Of a DNA stretch of 64,000 nt, positions 9,546-38,361 are shown in pieces. A program made the translations under genes and the position numbers. The stretch comes from Erpobdella octoculata (taxonomy: Eukaryota > Annelida > Clitellata > Hirudinida > Erpobdellidae). Every line of letters begins with the position of its first letter. The stretch's first letter is position 1. The notes under the pieces are model-generated. The model was not told where the DNA came from, did no database searches, and saw nothing but the letters and a program-made list of their open reading frames with translations. The stretch spans positions 39,343,460 to 39,407,459 of the forward strand of contig OZ022239.1 in NCBI GenBank assembly GCA_963978895.1, read 5' to 3'.

Positions 9546-12500
9546 ATGAGCAAACTGCAAATGGGTCTTCGAGAGAGGGATCAAGTTTATCGTCTCATGG
9601 TCAGGTCTGCTACATATTTTTTTAAGATTTTTGTAACTTACTTTTCTAATATTTGAATTTCTCTTTTTTTAATTTCAAGATGATAACTTAAGTTAAGCTG
9701 TTAATATTTATTATTATTTGTTTCTCAGTCAGCTTTTTTACGATGGATATCAATCTCTAGCTGTTCAACTTGCCAACGCAACTAAAGCACTTCCAGCATG
9801 TCCACCATCAGATAGACTGTTTAAAATCGTTGCTTTAGGCTTGAAAGCTGAAGAAGGTAGTTAGTTCATTCTTACTGTTATAATTTTTTTTTAAGTTTAT
9901 AAATTCTAATTGTTGTTTTTTTAGCTGAAAATGGGCACGATTCAGTCATAGAACCAGCTGTATCTATGGGAATGGATCTTGAGTTTGAAACTGATGGTAA
10001 GTGTTTTTGAGTATTTTAAAATAAAGGGATCATATTAAAAATCTGTTCAGTGAATATCTACTTTTTATTTTTAAGTCATTGAGTAATTTTTGTTTTAGTT
10101 CCAATAACGTCGCCAGAGGCTGCACAGTATTCTACCTGTTATGTAACTGCACACAAAGGACCATGCAGGACTGCCATTTTTCATCAAAATGGTTTGTTGA
10201 TCTTTAAGATTTGCTTTTATTTTTATTTCTGGTTATTGAATTATTGAATTCATTTGTTATCTAGGCCAGCTTATTGCCACTGGTTCTGAAGATGCTTCAA
10301 TCAAAGTTAGTTAAATTTTTATTTAGAGTTTTTGGTGTTCTGACTTTTTCAAAGGTCAAGGTTTTATGCAGATATTTTTTTACTCGATTGTTTGTTGACA
10401 GATTCTTGATGTTGAGCGAATGTTGCTAAAAAGTACGATACCATCTGACATGATGATTCAAGAAACAGCTCAACAACAGATGGAAAATCACCCTGTTATA
10501 AGGACTCTTTATGATCACACTGCTGTTAGTGCTTTGATAGAATTTTGCTTAATGTTGATTAAATTTATCTTATATATAATTAGCGAGGTTACCTGGCATT
10601 GCACGTTTCCTTCTCTGCTTGCTCTCTCTCCTTCTCGCTTCCTCTCCCTTTTTCAGTAGCTTTCTCGCTCGCTCGCTCTCCTGTTCTCACTCCCACTCAT
10701 TTGATTTTAGTAATAATATTTGGAATAAAAGAGATTTATTATGTTATCACTAGCGGGGTACCCAGCGTTGTCCAGGGTTTTTAGAGGTTTTTCTCTCTCG
10801 CTTTGTTTCCTTCTCCGGTTGCTTTCTCGTTCCTGATCTCTTTCCCGCTTGCTTTCCTGGTCCTTTTCCTGCTCACTCTTTCGCTCTCAGTCCTTTTTCC
10901 GTTCCCATTCCCGCTCATTCTCCAGTTCCTGTTTCCGCTTGCTCTGCTCATTTTGTGACCGATTTAAATTTTTTCCACAAAAACCTTCCTCTATTGACTC
11001 TCAAGGTTTTGTGAAAATGTTATTATGGTCGAATGAATGGTGCAAGGACATACATACATACATACATACATACACACACACATACCTACATGATCTCATT
11101 TATATATATGTATATATTATTATTATTATTATTACAAAATTAAAATTAACTTTTAAAAAATTCGTAGGAGGTGACATGCATAGATTTCCACCCAACTCAG
11201 CAAGTTTTGGCTTCCGGCAGCAAGGATTACACTCTAAAATATTTTGAATATTCAAAACCATCTGTAAAAAAAGCATTCAGAAGTGTACAGGTCGGCATTT
11301 ACAACTTTTATTCTGTGCATTAATAATTGATTAGTGTTTTTAAATTGAAAATTTTTCTTAAAATAACTTGAATTTTAGGAAGCGGCTGAAATACGATGTC
11401 TTAACTTCCACCCTCTTGGTGACTTTATTCTTGTTGGAACTCAACAGCCTACTTGTATGTGAACTTCGCTGTTTGTTTCTTTAATAAGGAATAGTTCTAA
11501 TTAGAGCTGTGAATCGATTAAAATTTTTAATCGCATACGATTAAACATTTTAATCGTCAGTTAATCGTGATTTTAACGCAATATGTTTAGATACAATTTC
11601 TGTTTCAAACACAGTACTCTCTCTCTCTCTTTCTCTCTCTCAAAAGAGGTTCAAAAAAATGGATAAAGATACGTCGAACAAATAAAGATAGAAAATAAAT
11701 TAAAAAAAATGCATTTATTTGCCTTTTTATCAGAGTCAACAAACTAAAACTTTTGAATCTAAAACAACCGTTACGCTCAATCTAGTATATTGGACCTCTG
11801 GTGACATGAATAAACATCTGTACTGTTTAATTATTTTGGACCTCTGGCGACTTATAAATAAACAACTTGATTAATTTGATTTAATTAATTTTAATTGATT
11901 TAAGGCCTAATTCATGTCAGAAACATTAAATTCATGTATTGTCATTCAGAATAATGCTTTCTTGAAAGTTTTAGAGCTCTAGGTAGTCGAAAAGTGGGTG
12001 TATTTTTGTTTCTAAGATTTGATCACCACAGACAAACAAACAAACAGAGAGACGAGTGAAGTTAAATAAAAGCATTTAATAACAAAAAAATAGATATTAA
12101 TATTATATTTTGGTGCAAAATTTAGATTAGTCGTTAAAATATTTAACGGCGTTAATTTTTTTAATGCGCGATAGTTTTTTAGCGTTAATTAACGGAATTA
12201 ATCGCGATTAATTCGCAGCTCTAGTTCTAATATATTATTCCATTTATATTTTCAGTAAGGTTGTATGATGTCAGAACAAATCAATGTTTTGTCTCAAGTT
12301 ATGCCAGCGATCAACACACAGGACCCATCACTGCTGTGAGTATTTATTACAGAATTTGATGAAATTGCAGCTATAAAATTTAAATTTTATTTATTTCTTG
12401 AAATAGGTTAATTACAGCTCCTTGGGAAATATTTATGTGACTTCATCGAAAGATGGCACTATAAAAATTTGGGATGGTGTCAGTAATAGATGTATAAACA

Positions 12501-13474
12501 CATTCATGAAAGCCCATGATGGTGCAGAAGTCTGTTCTGTTGTTTTTTCAAGAAATTCAAAAGTGAGATTTTTGTTATTAAAAGTGCCAACTCTAAATGT
12601 GTCAGTGATATAAAAGTAAAAACACTAGTTCATTGAAATTGTAATAAATCAGAAATTATAATAAATAATATAATGTAATAAATCAGAAATAATACATAAA
12701 GCTGTCCTACTTGGTAGATAAAGTTCAATTTCTTATGATAGTTAATAATTGTAAAACTCTTCCTAGCTCCTGCAAACTCTGTTTTTCTCATTACATAGTG
12801 TGTAATCTCTTTGTTTTGTTAACAACTTGCTTTTTGATTTTAAGTATATTCTTTCGAGTGGTAAAGATTCTCTTGTAAAATTGTGGGAGTTGTCAACTTC
12901 TCGATGCCTTATTGCATACACTGGTGCTGGTGTCACAGGCAAGCAAGAGCACAGGTCAAATGCTATTTTCAACCACACGGAAGACTATGGTGAGCCGTTT
13001 TTTTTTATTTGAAGAAAGTCATCTGGGCCTACACACCTGTTCTTGTTGCTTAAGAAGGATTGATTTAGTTGTATATAATAATGCATTGCTAAAAGTTTTT
13101 ACAGAATTTGTTATGGAAATTAATTAGTAACCTTTTGCAAAAAATAATAAATTTCTGAAGTATATAACATTAATCGTTTTCAGTTTTGTTTCCTGATGAA
13201 AAGACAACCAGCTTATGCTGTTGGGATTCAAGGAATGCTGACCGACAAAGACTTTTATCACTAGGTTAGTTTCTATTTCCAGAACATTGAAATTGTATTG
13301 TAATGCCAATACATCGAATTTGAGGATTCTGGCAACATTTTTTCACTTTTTTCTGAAACAGGTCACAATGGACTTGTAAGAAGTATTGCTCATTCTCCCA
13401 TTGGACCAGCATTTGTATCATGCAGTGATGATTATAGAGCTCGATTCTGGTACAGAAAAAGTGAAACCGATTGA
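9546..13474 (+). CDS. CSTF1: Cleavage stimulation factor subunit 1 (CstF-50), WD40 protein
   Basis: Subunit of the nuclear CstF complex, which binds the GU-rich element downstream of poly(A) sites in pre-mRNA 3' end processing. I read 13 exons: 9546-9604, 9729-9856, 9925-9996, 10099-10191, 10265-10305, 10402-10524, 11168-11290, 11379-11454, 12256-12335, 12407-12562, 12845-12989, 13184-13264, 13362-13474. All introns are GT..AG and phases stay in frame, giving 429 aa; the human protein is about 431. The N-terminal dimerisation region ([21 protein letters not shown]) is followed by WD40 repeats, e.g. [38 protein letters not shown] and [13 protein letters not shown], and the protein ends [12 protein letters not shown]. 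Intron 7 (10525-11167) holds Helentron-like pieces and intron 8 (11455-12255) a hAT element. The start is the first Met matching the family N-terminus. Orthology is very secure. Confidence 0.96.
10575..11115 (-). mobile_element. Two tandem Helentron-like pieces in intron 7 of CSTF1
   Basis: A decayed 3' half at 10575-10735 and a longer element from ACTAGCGGGGTACCC at 10749 to a (CATA)n and 5' end near 11115, both minus orientation. An (ATT)n tract follows at 11116-11135. Confidence 0.65.
11502..12223. mobile_element. Non-autonomous hAT element, 722 bp, in intron 8 of CSTF1
   Basis: Ends TAGAGCTGTGAATCGATTAA and TTAATTCGCAGCTCTA-like, with an exact 8-bp duplication GTTCTAAT at 11494-11501 and 12224-12231. 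AATCGATTAA-type motifs are repeated inside both ends. No coding remnant seen. It also contains a (CT)n run near 11620. Confidence 0.88.
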
Positions 13475-13594
13475 GGCTGCACACTATTTTTGTTTTCTTT
13501 ATGAACAGAACTGTTAATATTTCAAGTTGTGTTTTTCTTATGTTTATACATTTTCTTTATTAAAATCCATAACATAAATATTGATAAAGTTAAT

Positions 13595-13600
13595 AATAAA
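13595..13600 (+). promoter_or_regulatory. Poly(A) signal of CSTF1
   Basis: AATAAA lies 121 bases after the CSTF1 stop codon, in AT-rich sequence. It is the first good hexamer downstream and implies a short 3' UTR. Confidence 0.6.
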
Positions 13601-13631
13601 GAGTTGTTAAAAGTTGTTATTTGAGTAAGGA

Positions 13632-13770
13632 GCCATCCATATATTACTGTATGCAAGACATCTCAGATTTTTAGACCCCACAACTGCCCCCTGTTGCACC
13701 TCATACATTTTCAGAACCCCTACACTGCGTGTATACGCACGGTGGCCTTATATCTCTTCTTCAAAAAATG
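13632..13770. repeat. Short dispersed repeat (about 135 bp), copy 1
   Basis: GGAGCCATCCATATATTACT ... CGCACGGTGGCC. Related in reverse to 29038-29168 (GGCCATTCACATATTACGTA on the minus strand). MITE or SINE, unclassified. Confidence 0.55.
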
Positions 13771-13784
13771 CCTAGAACCGCATA

Positions 13785-13956
13785 TATATATCTATATATA
13801 TATAAATGAATGTTTGTATGTATATATATGTTATTCATGCATTGCTACACCATTCATCCGATCGTAATGAAATTTTCACACAACCTTGAGAGTCAAGGGG
13901 AATCAAATATAGAAAAAAAAATTTGAAATCCGTAACAAAATGAGCGGGAACTATAT

Positions 13957-14013
<57 letters not shown>

Positions 14014-14102
14014 GCGGAAAAGCGGAGAAGGAAACGGGAGCGAGAGAGACAAACATTAGAAAAACCTCTAAAATCCCCGGGCAACGCCGGGTGCCCCCGC
14101 TA

Positions 14103-14104
<2 letters not shown>
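13785..14104 (+). mobile_element. Helentron-like element, complete short copy
   Basis: 5' end TATATATAAATGAATG, the CACCATTCATCCGATCG block, (TA)n in the middle, and 3' end CCCCGGGCAACGCCGGGTG followed by GCTAGT. Only 320 bp, without the minisatellite core. Confidence 0.75.
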
Positions 14105-14146
<42 letters not shown>

Positions 14147-14811
14147 AATAGCCCATGTCTGTGTAAGACGTTTTTGTGCGACGATCTGCTATGGCAAATT
14201 AATCTACATGTAATAAATAATTATACAAATACATTTTCTTATATATTTTTATATAATTAAATAAATTAAAAAATATTTACCTTACTTAAATTAATTCAAA
14301 ATATAAAAAATTATTAATACTTTGATCTATTTTTTTCTTTTATATATTTATTTATTTAATGTTTTGCAATAAAATTATCTGCGTTTAATCCTTATGCCGC
14401 GCCTCAACATTCAGATATCTCATCTTAGGAATCAGTATATACCATTGCATTTGACACACCATGGTGTAGGCAATACTATGGCAATAGCGCATATATAGTA
14501 CTTAAAAAGTATACAAATAAATTTAGTAAATAACATACAACAAAAGTGCTGTTTTAGATTTTTCCTAATTCTCACCCACAAAAATCAATTAATGCTTACC
14601 TTGAATTGAGAAATTCGAAAAATAGCACCAGTTCCTACATAACTCCTAAAAATACCACTCTTGTTTTTCTTCTGGAAAAAAGAAGAGATGATGCAAACGC
14701 AGGAGCTGTAATCGAAAGTGAAATTTCAATTTAAACCATATAACCATCGGAATTTTATAGGCTCTGTCTCATCTTATGAACCGTCTCATTTTAATAATAA
14801 ATTTTATTAAT

Positions 14812-14815
14812 AATT

Positions 14816-14846
<31 letters not shown>

Positions 14847-17042
14847 CAACATGGTTTAAAGTGGTTCAGAAGACTTAATAGCTGGTTCCAGGCATTGATG
14901 ACTCTGCTGGTGAAGAATCTCTGCTTAAATTTCGCCTCCGATTGTTTAAAGATCTTGTGCCTGTGACCCCTTAGTTCTACTCTATTCGCTGTCTGGAAGT
15001 ATCTTGATGCTAGAATATCTTCCTTGTTTTTCATCAGCTTGAATGTTTCAATGAGATCTCCTCTGCTTCTTCTTATTTCCAACGTTGTTAAGCCACACTT
15101 GGACAGCCTATCCACGTACTTTAATGCTTGAAATCCCTTAATAATTTTTGTTGCTATTCGCTGAACTTTTTCTAGAATTTCTTTGTCTTTTTTCAAGTGT
15201 GGGTTCCATGCTTGGACACAGTATTCTAGATGAGGCCGAACTAGAGTTTTGTACAGGTTCAAGATAATGTTTTTTTCTCTGCTTAACACAGTTCTTTTGA
15301 TTAATCCTAGCATTCTGTTTGCCTTGGCCGCAGCTGTCTGACATTGTCTTGATGGTTTCGTGTCTTGGTGGATGATGATTCCCAGGTCCATTTCTTCTTC
15401 TGTTGATCTCAGTTGTTTTCCTCCAAGTTGGTAGTCAATTTTTTTTATTTCTTGCTCCTATGTGCATTACTGCACATTTATCAATATTGAAGAGCATTTG
15501 CCAGTCTGTAGACCATTGGAATAATTTTGCTAGATCACTTTGTAATATCTTCGCTTCTTCCTTGTTGTTGACTTTCGCACATAGTTTTGTGTCATCTGCA
15601 AACTTTGAAATTTTTGAAGCTATTCCATTGTCAATGTCATCTATGTAAATTATAAACAATAGTGGTCCTAACACTGATCCTTGTGGAACTCCACTTGTTA
15701 CATCTACCCAACTTGAGACCGCTTCTTTGATCCTTACTCGTTGTCTTCTTTCTTTCAACCAGTTGGTGATCCATTTAAGTAATTTCCCCTGTATTCCTTA
15801 TGCATGCAATTTCTTTTCTAGTCTTTTATGAGGTACTTTGTCAAAAGCCTTTGCAAAGTCTAGATAAATTAGATCTATTGAGTTATTTTTATCTAGATTT
15901 TTGTAAACATCTTCGAAAAAGTCTAGAAGGTTAGTTAAGCAGGATCTTCCTGATTTGTATGGTTTTGCTGCTTTTTAGATGCTCAACTATATTCCGTTTG
16001 ATGCTCTTTTCTAACGTTTTGCAAACGATGCATGTTAGACTTACTGGCCTATCTATTACCTTTTTTGAACAGAGGTGTTATCATTGCGTCTCTACAGTCC
16101 CTCGGCACATCTCCTGACATGATGGAATCGTTGAATAAGCTGGTCAAAATTTCTGCAATTTCATGTCTCACTTCTTTCAGAAACTTTGGATGAATCTCGT
16201 CTATTCCTGGTGATTTTTCTTCTCGTAGTTTTCCCAGCAAGTCCACAACCATTTCTTTCGTGATAATAACGTCTGTCAATACTTGATCAAAATTCTCTTC
16301 GCACTTTCGTCTTGGCTCTGGAATGCAATTTAAGTCCTCTTTTGTAAAAACTGATCCAAAATAGTTATTGAGCATTTCTGCCGTAACTTCATCATCGGTT
16401 ATAATCTTGCCTTGGTTGTTTTTTTAGTGGCCCCACTTTGTCTTTTCTTTTTTGCTTTCTTCGCATATAATTGTAAAAACATATTTATTCTTTGCCAGTT
16501 CCAGTTCTTCTTCTGCATAGCCTTCCAAAACACTAAGCTTATGTTTTTGCATTTTTTTCCATGCTTTAATTTTAGTTCTTCTAGCCCTCTGAACGTCTTT
16601 ATTGACCCAATGTCGCTTTTTGTTGAAACGCCTGTGGGTTGGAACTGTTTCTTCAATAACCTCTTTTATGTGAAACACAAATGTGTTCCACCTTTCGTCA
16701 ATGTTCATGTCCCCCAGTTTATTTAGCAAGTCGATTTCTTGAATTTTGTTCCTTTCTTTGTTGTAGTCTGCTTTGTAGCTGTACTTCTTTTGAAATTGGT
16801 CCCGTTCTTTTTGATTCTCAAAAACAACGTTGAATCTAATAATTTGATGATCACTAGTACCAAAATCTTCACTTACTGTGATTTCTTCTAACAGGTTCTC
16901 TTCATTTGAGATCACTAGATACAGTATGTTGTTTCCTCTTGTTAGTGCTTCTATATGCTGAAAATGAAAACACTCATCTAAGCAATCTAGAAACATATTG
17001 TCTGCTCGGTTCTTCCCATCTTTTTGCCTCCAGTCAATATGG
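14812..17042 (-). mobile_element. CR1-type LINE, 5'-truncated, decayed
   Basis: Reads on the minus strand from the end of the endonuclease domain (DFGTSDHQIIRF) through the RT (NRSN..., SVLGPLLFIIYIDDI and SKFADDTKLCAKVN with the FADD catalytic motif) to the conserved C-terminal block PHLEYCVQAWNPHLKKD...VDRLSKCGLTTLE. It ends in a (TTG)(TTA)n microsatellite at 14815-14851, typical of CR1/L2 3' tails. Several frameshifts and stops interrupt it, so it is a pseudogene. Confidence 0.82.
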
Positions 17043-17665
17043 AAACTGAAATTGTATTTATAATAATTTATATAGCGCTATTTACGTGGTGTTCAATAGC
17101 GCTCGGTCATGAACTTATTAAACAGATGTGTTTTAAGTCCACGACGGAAAACTGTAAGAGAAGTAGAGTTAGTAAGAGAAGCAGGAAGATAGTTTCAGAG
17201 ATAAGGACCAGAGTAGGAGAAAGAGCGTTTAGCAAAAGAGTGCTTAATAGTGAAGATGCGAGAGTGATTACGAGAAGAAGAACGAAACCCAGACTTAGAA
17301 GAAATATGTATTAAGTTAGTTAAGTAGAGACGAGAAGGAAAATTTTTTATTTTATACATTAGTAAGCAAATTTTAAAAATCACCCTATATCTTAAGAGAA
17401 AGCCAGTGAAGAAAAACAAGAGATGGAGAAATGAGAGAGAAGTAAGAGGAGCAAGAAACTAAGCGAGTTGAAGGCTTTAGAGAGAGGACAAAGGGTAGAA
17501 TCAGGAAGACCATAATATAGTGAATTGCAGTAGTCAATTCGAGACAGAATAAGAGAAGAGACTAGAAGTTGTAGAGAAGGATCATCCAAAAATGGACGAA
17601 GCTGCTTAATGCGGCGAAGATGAAAGTAGCAAGTAGCAAGATGGTTGATGGAACGTTAATGGTTT
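17043..17665 (-). mobile_element. 3' end of an L2-type LINE, decayed
   Basis: Minus-strand fragments LVSSLILSRIDYCNSLYYGLP, IKHSFAKRSFSYSGPYLWN-like and a 3' end AGCGCTATATAAATTATT match the L2-group RT C-terminus and tail. It abuts the CR1 element's truncated 5' end exactly at about 17042. Confidence 0.7.
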
Positions 17666-18081
17666 TCTACTGGCTCGCTTCAAATTATTGTTTTCATTAA
17701 AATTGTATTTCTAATCGCTTGTATTAATACTAAAAATTTTATGATAACTTAACACAAATCTGTTGATGCATAAAAGGGCAATTAATAATTTTCTTGTTGA
17801 GTTATATAATATATTGCATGGGTTAGTTACTGGTTCAGCTTGATTCACATGTTACCTTGAATAGGACTTATTATTTTGTTACTTTATATAAATTAAAATT
17901 TGTAGTTTTGATATATTCAGTAAAATTTTAATTGCTACCATCTCAACTCTAATAAGTCTCACTTTGAGTTTGAAAATGCACTGCACTACAAAAATTCTTT
18001 ACCAGATTGAACTTTTAGTTTTTTCGTCTGATAGACATCATTTTAGAACTTCCGAAATAAGTTTTAAATAAAAAGCTGGGA

Positions 18082-26784
<8,703 letters not shown>

Positions 26785-26796
26785 TTCACATGATTC

Positions 26797-26802
26797 AATA
26801 AA
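26797..26802 (+). promoter_or_regulatory. Poly(A) signal of ZMYND12
   Basis: AATAAA begins 13 bases after the stop codon, implying a very short 3' UTR. No other strong hexamer is needed nearby. Confidence 0.5.
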
Positions 26803-27966
26803 TTTTGATAGTTTCCTTTATTTGACATTTTTTATAAAATAAAAAATGATAAGTAACGATGTAATGTGTTTGTTAAAATCACCAGAGTGAATAAATCAAT
26901 CATCTTTTCTTTGACCCAGCTAACTTGGGACAATGAATACTTTCAAAATTTCTTGGCATGATATAACCATCCTGTTTTTTGCTACAAGAAAAGCAAACAT
27001 ATTTTTAAACTAATATAAATTTAACTACTATTACTCAACAATATAATGATTCAATTAAAACTTATACATAAAATTAAAAGTGAATATTTGATTAAGTACC
27101 ACAACATGAAATAATCAACACAATAGACATAGAAAGTAACAAAGGTACTTTACCTCAAAGCTGAATCATGTAAAAAACATATATAATACCTATTATATAT
27201 CTCTATATAATAGCTAGAAAACAGATGAGGTCGTGGTATTTATTTAAAAAACAAAAATTTACTGAAATCAACCAAAAAAAACAAAATTCATACCATAATT
27301 TTAAAATCATAAGTAGTTCCCTAAGAGACTGTTTACATAGTTGGGAGTAGCAAGATATGCTGATAAAAATTAATAACTAGGTTCTTTTTTATTAAAATAT
27401 CTATTATATTATCAATGTAATCTTATAACTTTTGAATAATATAATTGCAATAGACAAAAGTGTGGCATCACACTGGATACAAACAAATAGCGACATCCGT
27501 AACCGGACGTCTGATTATGGAGATAGTCTGTCAGAAATGATGGATGTTTTTAAATATTATTACATAACATTTTGTGATTATAGTGCCACTTTTTAATCTT
27601 TAGGACTGACACTTTTATTACATGTCAACATGCACTAATTTTATGAACAGCTGACTGCCGTGTTATGCAAAATTACTAACAGATATAGATACAGACAGAA
27701 AAAAAAGAAAATTATTTATGCTGATTATTTGTTTAAAACTTATTAAGAATCACAAGTTAATTAGGAAATTAAGATATGTTTATGGGATTGCTACCATTTT
27801 TCTTCTTCCCAGCTGCAGAGAAAGACTTTTGTTAGTGTGGTCGTAACACCAGCTTTTACATAGGCTACAAAGCGAGCAAAGTTTCAGCTTTCTCATCGTG
27901 CTGAAGTTAAAAATGCCTAAAGTTAGTTCATGATATGGTTCTCAAGCAAATCTATGGGCAAGTTCC

Positions 27967-28152
27967 CTCCAGTATTTCTACAATATCCTCCCAGTATTTT
28001 TACAGTATCCTCCCAGTATTTTTACAGTATCCTCCCAGTATTTTTACAGTATCATCCCAGTATTTTTACAGTATCCTCTCAGTATTTTTATAGTATCCTC
28101 CCAGTATTTTTACAGTATCCTCCCAGTATTTTTACAGTATCCTCCCAGTATT
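27967..28152. repeat. 22-bp minisatellite, about eight units
   Basis: Units of CAGTATTTTTACAGTATCCT plus CC, nearly identical. It lies in the gene-free stretch between ZMYND12 and the ROPN1L-like gene. Confidence 0.93.
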
Positions 28153-29037
28153 TCTAAGATGTGCCTACAGAGTCGCCAGCCAGTCTTATATAGCCTGAGT
28201 TATGTGCTAAACCTTTAAATAAATCAGTATTCGGCAAGCTATATCTACACAGCTCTCCAACCGTCATTGAGAATGCATTTCACCAAAAAGGGTGGCACTT
28301 CAATGTAAACATCAGGCAGCATGCAAATGGGAAACAAAAACCACCATGCCATTCATGCATAAATTAAACAAATTCAAATATAGCCTGCCATCTAGTTCAC
28401 ACCACCAGTCTACATAAACCCAAAACAACATGCAACATAAACTGGGTCAGTAGGTCACTACTGTGTTTCAACACAGGTGAAATAGTTATTTCTTAATTAA
28501 TTTTTGCAGAAAAACTTGGTTAAAAAATCTTATATCTACTATAATAGAACATCCAGCTACAGATCTCACTATTTGTTTGTATATAGTGTGACGTCACGAC
28601 TTTTGTGATCCATTATATATGTTTAGTGCAGCTGCAATTTTTAGCTCAATCTAGAATGTTAAAAAGCATAAAAGTGATCATCAACTAATAAAAATAATTT
28701 AATCTAGAAACGTCTAGAAAAGCGCGGCTAAATGTTTGAATTTGGCATATCGAAATAGCGTCCTCCAGCGTAATAGTAATATTGCTATTTAAGATGATAA
28801 ATCGGCTGTGGCTGTATCTCCATGGCTGCATTGGAAATTTGGAATGCTATGATATATTTTTCAATTTTGTGTGCTTGTTGTGCACACCAAAGCCTTAAGA
28901 GGTCTGTCAGTAAATTTCAATTAAGTTTCCGAAAACATGTTGAGATAAAAGTCTAGCTCTAGCTCATCATAGTCAATAATAAATCTGAAGCAATACATCA
29001 ACCTGTTGTTAAAATGGGCTATTTTATATTGAGGATG

Positions 29038-29168
29038 GGGGGGGGGTGAAATCCGCTGTGCGTATGTACGCATAGGGGAAAGGGTCTAAAAATGTACGAG
29101 ATGCAACAGGGGGAGAGGAGGGGGTCAAAATCTCGATTTTAATGCGTACGTAATATGTGAATGGCCCC
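29038..29168. repeat. Short dispersed repeat (about 135 bp), copy 2
   Basis: Reverse-oriented relative of 13632-13770, with G-rich run at its start and TACGTAATATGTGAATGGCC at its end. Confidence 0.55.
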
Positions 29169-29384
29169 CAAAACAAATTTTGAGGATTTTTCTGTAAAAA
29201 TATTTTTTAATTTTATTGATGCTGCATTTAATCAGACTCTTTTTTCTATTGAGAATAGCTTCTGTCACTAAAGTGAATGATAACCTTGTATTTTATATAA
29301 TTTAGCCCTTTTAATGTTGAATAATAAAATAAAATAGCAAAATTCCTCGGTTTATATCTTAGCTTACCATTGTTTTATAAATTT

Positions 29385-29788
29385 ATAAATGCTTACTATT
29401 TAAAAATAGCTTTATTTTTTACAATTTTACAATGTACAATTAAAAAACGTAAATTTTTTGTTTAAATTTTCCCCTTTGAAAACCAAATTCATAATTATTT
29501 GCATTAAACAGTAGCTGAGAGATAATTATTTGTCTCATAGATGGGAATTTCCTCCAACACTGAATCCAATCAGGAAATTTTAACCCACAAAAATAAAACC
29601 ACAGCTGAGAGCAATTATACTAATCGTCTCTGGAATAACTTTTTGGCACAAATCTAATGCAAAAAACTCAAACTCTTTATGGTGCTTATTTTTCTATTTT
29701 ATTTTCCTCACCACCCAGCCTCCTGGCTTAAGTGTATTATTAAGCTTCCTTTTTAAAAACAAGTTTCCAAAAATGCACTAAAAATGAT
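29385..29788. repeat. Dispersed repeat Z, copy 1
   Basis: Shares CTGAGAG, GCACAAATCTAATGCAAAAA and TTTATTTTCCTCACC-type blocks with 43690-44185. It touches the stop codon of the ROPN1L-like gene. Confidence 0.6.
29698..29703 (-). promoter_or_regulatory. Candidate poly(A) signal of ROPN1L-like gene
   Basis: AATAAA on the minus strand (TTTATT on +), 87 bases past the stop. It lies in a sequence shared with 43690-44185, so the gene's 3' end appears to be supplied by a repeat. Confidence 0.35.
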
Positions 29789-29789
29789 T

Positions 29790-38310
<8,521 letters not shown>

Positions 38311-38316
38311 TTTATT
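38311..38316 (-). promoter_or_regulatory. Poly(A) signal of PRSS16-like gene
   Basis: AATAAA on the minus strand, about 45 bases beyond the stop codon. Confidence 0.5.
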
Positions 38317-38361
38317 TCTGTTTTCAGCACGGAGAAATCTGAACTGAGCAAACGGTGGCAA

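Larger units (their letters stand above)
26803..29384. other. Gene-free stretch
   Basis: Between the convergent ZMYND12 and ROPN1L-like genes. Only the 22-bp minisatellite and one short dispersed repeat (29038-29168) are recognisable. I looked for a missing last exon of ROPN1L on the minus strand and found none. Confidence 0.5.

Noticed and set aside
17024..17314. 96-codon plus-strand frame
   Set aside because: Antisense shadow of the L2-type LINE 3' end.
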